Positions 6,682 to 8,041 of a stretch of DNA of 8,041 nucleotides are shown here, piece after piece. The stretch's first letter is position 1. Each line of letters begins with the position of its first letter. Source of the DNA: a bacterium. GTDB taxonomy: Bacteria; Eremiobacterota; Eremiobacteria; Baltobacterales; Baltobacteraceae. The stretch lies in NCBI GenBank assembly GCA_021784715.1, contig JAJYHP010000064.1, forward strand, positions 1-8,041, read 5' to 3'. The notes under the pieces are model-generated. The model was not told the DNA's origin, did no database searches, and was given only the letters and a program-made list of their open reading frames with translations. Both the position numbers and the translations under genes were made by a program.

Positions 6682-8041
6682 TTGAAACGTTGCCGCTTGT
6701 TGCCGGGCGCGTTGATCGCCGCCCTCATTCCCTTCGCGACGCTCGGCGCCGCGCACTCGCCGCGAACCCCGTATGCCGCGATGACCTTCCGCTCGATCGG
6801 CCCCGCAATCGCCGGTGGCCGCGTGCCGGCCGTCGCAGGGAGTGCGCGCGATCCCAACCTCTATTATATCGGAACGGCCGGCGGCGGCGTTTGGAAGAGC
6901 GTGAACGGCGGTGCGACCTGGAGCGACATCTTTGCAAAGGAGCCGGTCGCTTCGATCGGTGCGATCGCGATCGATCCGCGCGACGCGAACGTCGTCTGGG
7001 TCGGCACTGGGGAGAGCAATCCGCGCAACGACGTCATTCGCGGCGACGGAATTTACAAAAGCATCGACGGTGGGAAAACGTGGAAGAACGTCGGTCTGCG
7101 CGAGAGCGGACATATCGCCGCGATCGCCGTCGATCCCACCGATTCCAATCACGTCGTGGTTGCGGCCCTCGGCGACGTTTTTCGAAATAGCGTCCATCGC
7201 GGCGTCTACGTCACCTTCGACGGCGGAAAGACGTGGAAGAAAACGCTCTATCTCGCTCCCGATAGCGGTGCGAGCGATCTCGCGATGGATCCTCGCAATC
7301 CGCGGGTTCTCTACGTCGGAATGTGGGAATTTCGCCGCCGGCCCTGGACCTTTTCGAGCGGCGGCCCTCACGGCGGGCTCTATAAATCCGTCGACGGCGG
7401 ATTGCAATGGCAACGCATCACGGGCAACGGCTTTCCGACGGGGCTGACCGGGCGGATCGGCCTCGCAATCGCGCCGAGCAATCCGAACCGCATCTATGCA
7501 TTGATCCAATCACGCGAAGGCGTGCTTTGGCGCTCCGACGATGCGGGCGCGCATTGGACGCGGCTTTTTTCGGGAACGCTCATCAACCAGCGCCCGTTTT
7601 ATTTCAGCCATCTCGCCGTCGATCCCAAGAACGAGAATCGCGTCTACACGCTCTCGATGAATCTCGCGCTGAGCACCGACGGCGGAAAGCACTTCCGGCG
7701 TTTCGGACGCGACGTGCATGCCGACGCACACGCGATCTGGATCGATCCCGCCGACGGGAAGCGCTTCATCATCGGCGACGACGGCGGCTTCGCCCTCACC
7801 CTCGACCGCGGAAAGCATTTCACGTTCACGCGGAACCTTCCGATCGAGCAGGTCTATCACGTCGGCATTTCCACCGCCCGTCCGTATATGGTCTGCGCGG
7901 CGCTGCAAGATAACGAAGCGTTCTGCGGCCCCTCGAATTCGCGTTCGTTCGACGGCATTACCGGGCGCGACTGGCGCGTAACGGTCGGCGGCGACGGAAT
8001 GTGGGCGGTTCCCGATCCCGCGAACTCGCGCTACGTCTTCG
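6682..8041 (+). CDS. Secreted Vps10/sortilin-type BNR (Asp-box) beta-propeller protein, 3' truncated
   Basis: This frame is open from the TTG at 6682 to the right edge (453 whole codons, no stop), so the gene is incomplete. The N-terminus is a signal peptide: positive MKRCR, a hydrophobic core, and a likely cleavage after LGAA near residue 24. The mature part begins TFRSIGPAIAGGR, typical of bacterial proteins annotated as BNR-repeat glycosyl hydrolases or Vps10-domain proteins, which are often about 1000 aa. Seven Asp-box-like turns (S/TxDxGxxW/F) are visible with first residues near 73, 127, 178, 236, 285, 331 and 373, for example KSIDGGKTW and TFDGGKTW. Repeated short blocks such as AIDPRDAN, AVDPTDSN and AIAPSNPN precede some boxes, as expected for propeller blades. 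Such domains act outside the cytoplasm in protein or glycan binding; a catalytic role is not shown and the name glycosidase would be over-interpretation. It follows the GH18 lipoprotein by 40 bases and may be co-transcribed, although its own strong ribosome-binding site allows independent translation. Confidence 0.88.
   Translation, partial: MKRCRLLPGALIAALIPFATLGAAHSPRTPYAAMTFRSIGPAIAGGRVPAVAGSARDPNLYYIGTAGGGVWKSVNGGATWSDIFAKEPVASIGAIAIDPRDANVVWVGTGESNPRNDVIRGDGIYKSIDGGKTWKNVGLRESGHIAAIAVDPTDSNHVVVAALGDVFRNSVHRGVYVTFDGGKTWKKTLYLAPDSGASDLAMDPRNPRVLYVGMWEFRRRPWTFSSGGPHGGLYKSVDGGLQWQRITGNGFPTGLTGRIGLAIAPSNPNRIYALIQSREGVLWRSDDAGAHWTRLFSGTLINQRPFYFSHLAVDPKNENRVYTLSMNLALSTDGGKHFRRFGRDVHADAHAIWIDPADGKRFIIGDDGGFALTLDRGKHFTFTRNLPIEQVYHVGISTARPYMVCAALQDNEAFCGPSNSRSFDGITGRDWRVTVGGDGMWAVPDPANSRYVF

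Noticed and set aside
6271..7509. A 412-codon antisense open frame opposite the end of the GH18 gene and the BNR gene
   Set aside because: The + strand frame has a signal peptide, strong Shine-Dalgarno and repeated Asp boxes; the antisense product is Arg-rich and without recognisable motifs.

Overview
This is a GC-rich window (about 64-65% G+C by eye) in which every supportable gene lies on the + strand and genes are tightly packed: 8-base overlap, 2-, 30-, 8- and 40-base gaps. GTG and TTG starts are frequent and the palindrome CGATCG is very common. It looks like a bacterial chromosome from a high-GC, free-living lineage. The mix of genes (group-4-type NiFe hydrogenase, SWIM-SNF2 helicase, Vps10/BNR propeller protein) and the codon style would fit an uncultured phylum such as Eremiobacterota/WPS-2 or a neighbour, but this is only an impression and no marker gene is present.

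Region 1 (1-2480) is the 3' end of a membrane-bound, energy-converting hydrogenase-4-like operon. It holds the C-terminal part of a HyfF/NuoL-M-N-type proton-pump subunit, a HyfG/HycE-type catalytic large subunit with a NuoC-like N-terminus and all four nickel-ligand cysteines, and a short HyfI/HycG/NuoB-type small subunit carrying one 4Fe-4S cluster. Together they would form the catalytic and proton-pumping arms of a complex-I-like enzyme coupling H2 chemistry to ion translocation. The large subunit ends directly at the Arg after the second cysteine pair, so it has no C-terminal peptide to cleave. The histidine of its first cysteine motif is replaced by Arg. No ferredoxin-like HyfH and no maturation gene is seen in the window.

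Region 2 (2511-5735) is one large SWIM-zinc-finger SNF2-family ATPase (1074 aa) with a clear ribosome-binding site. All the main helicase motifs checked are intact. Nothing links it functionally to the hydrogenase except close spacing.

Region 3 (5744-8041) encodes two exported proteins. The first is a family-18 glycoside hydrolase lipoprotein whose signal peptide and catalytic domain are in different frames, joined by a run of seven G. Removing one G restores a single 298-aa lipoprotein, so this is either a sequencing error, a broken gene or a slippage-controlled one. The second is a secreted Vps10/sortilin-type BNR beta-propeller protein that starts at a TTG behind a strong Shine-Dalgarno and runs open off the right edge.

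I found no RNA gene, CRISPR array, insertion sequence or convincing terminator, and no gap over 300 bases without a gene. I do not see a clearly new multi-gene system. The points most worth a second look are the unusual active-site motifs and terminus of the large hydrogenase subunit and the G7 frameshift.
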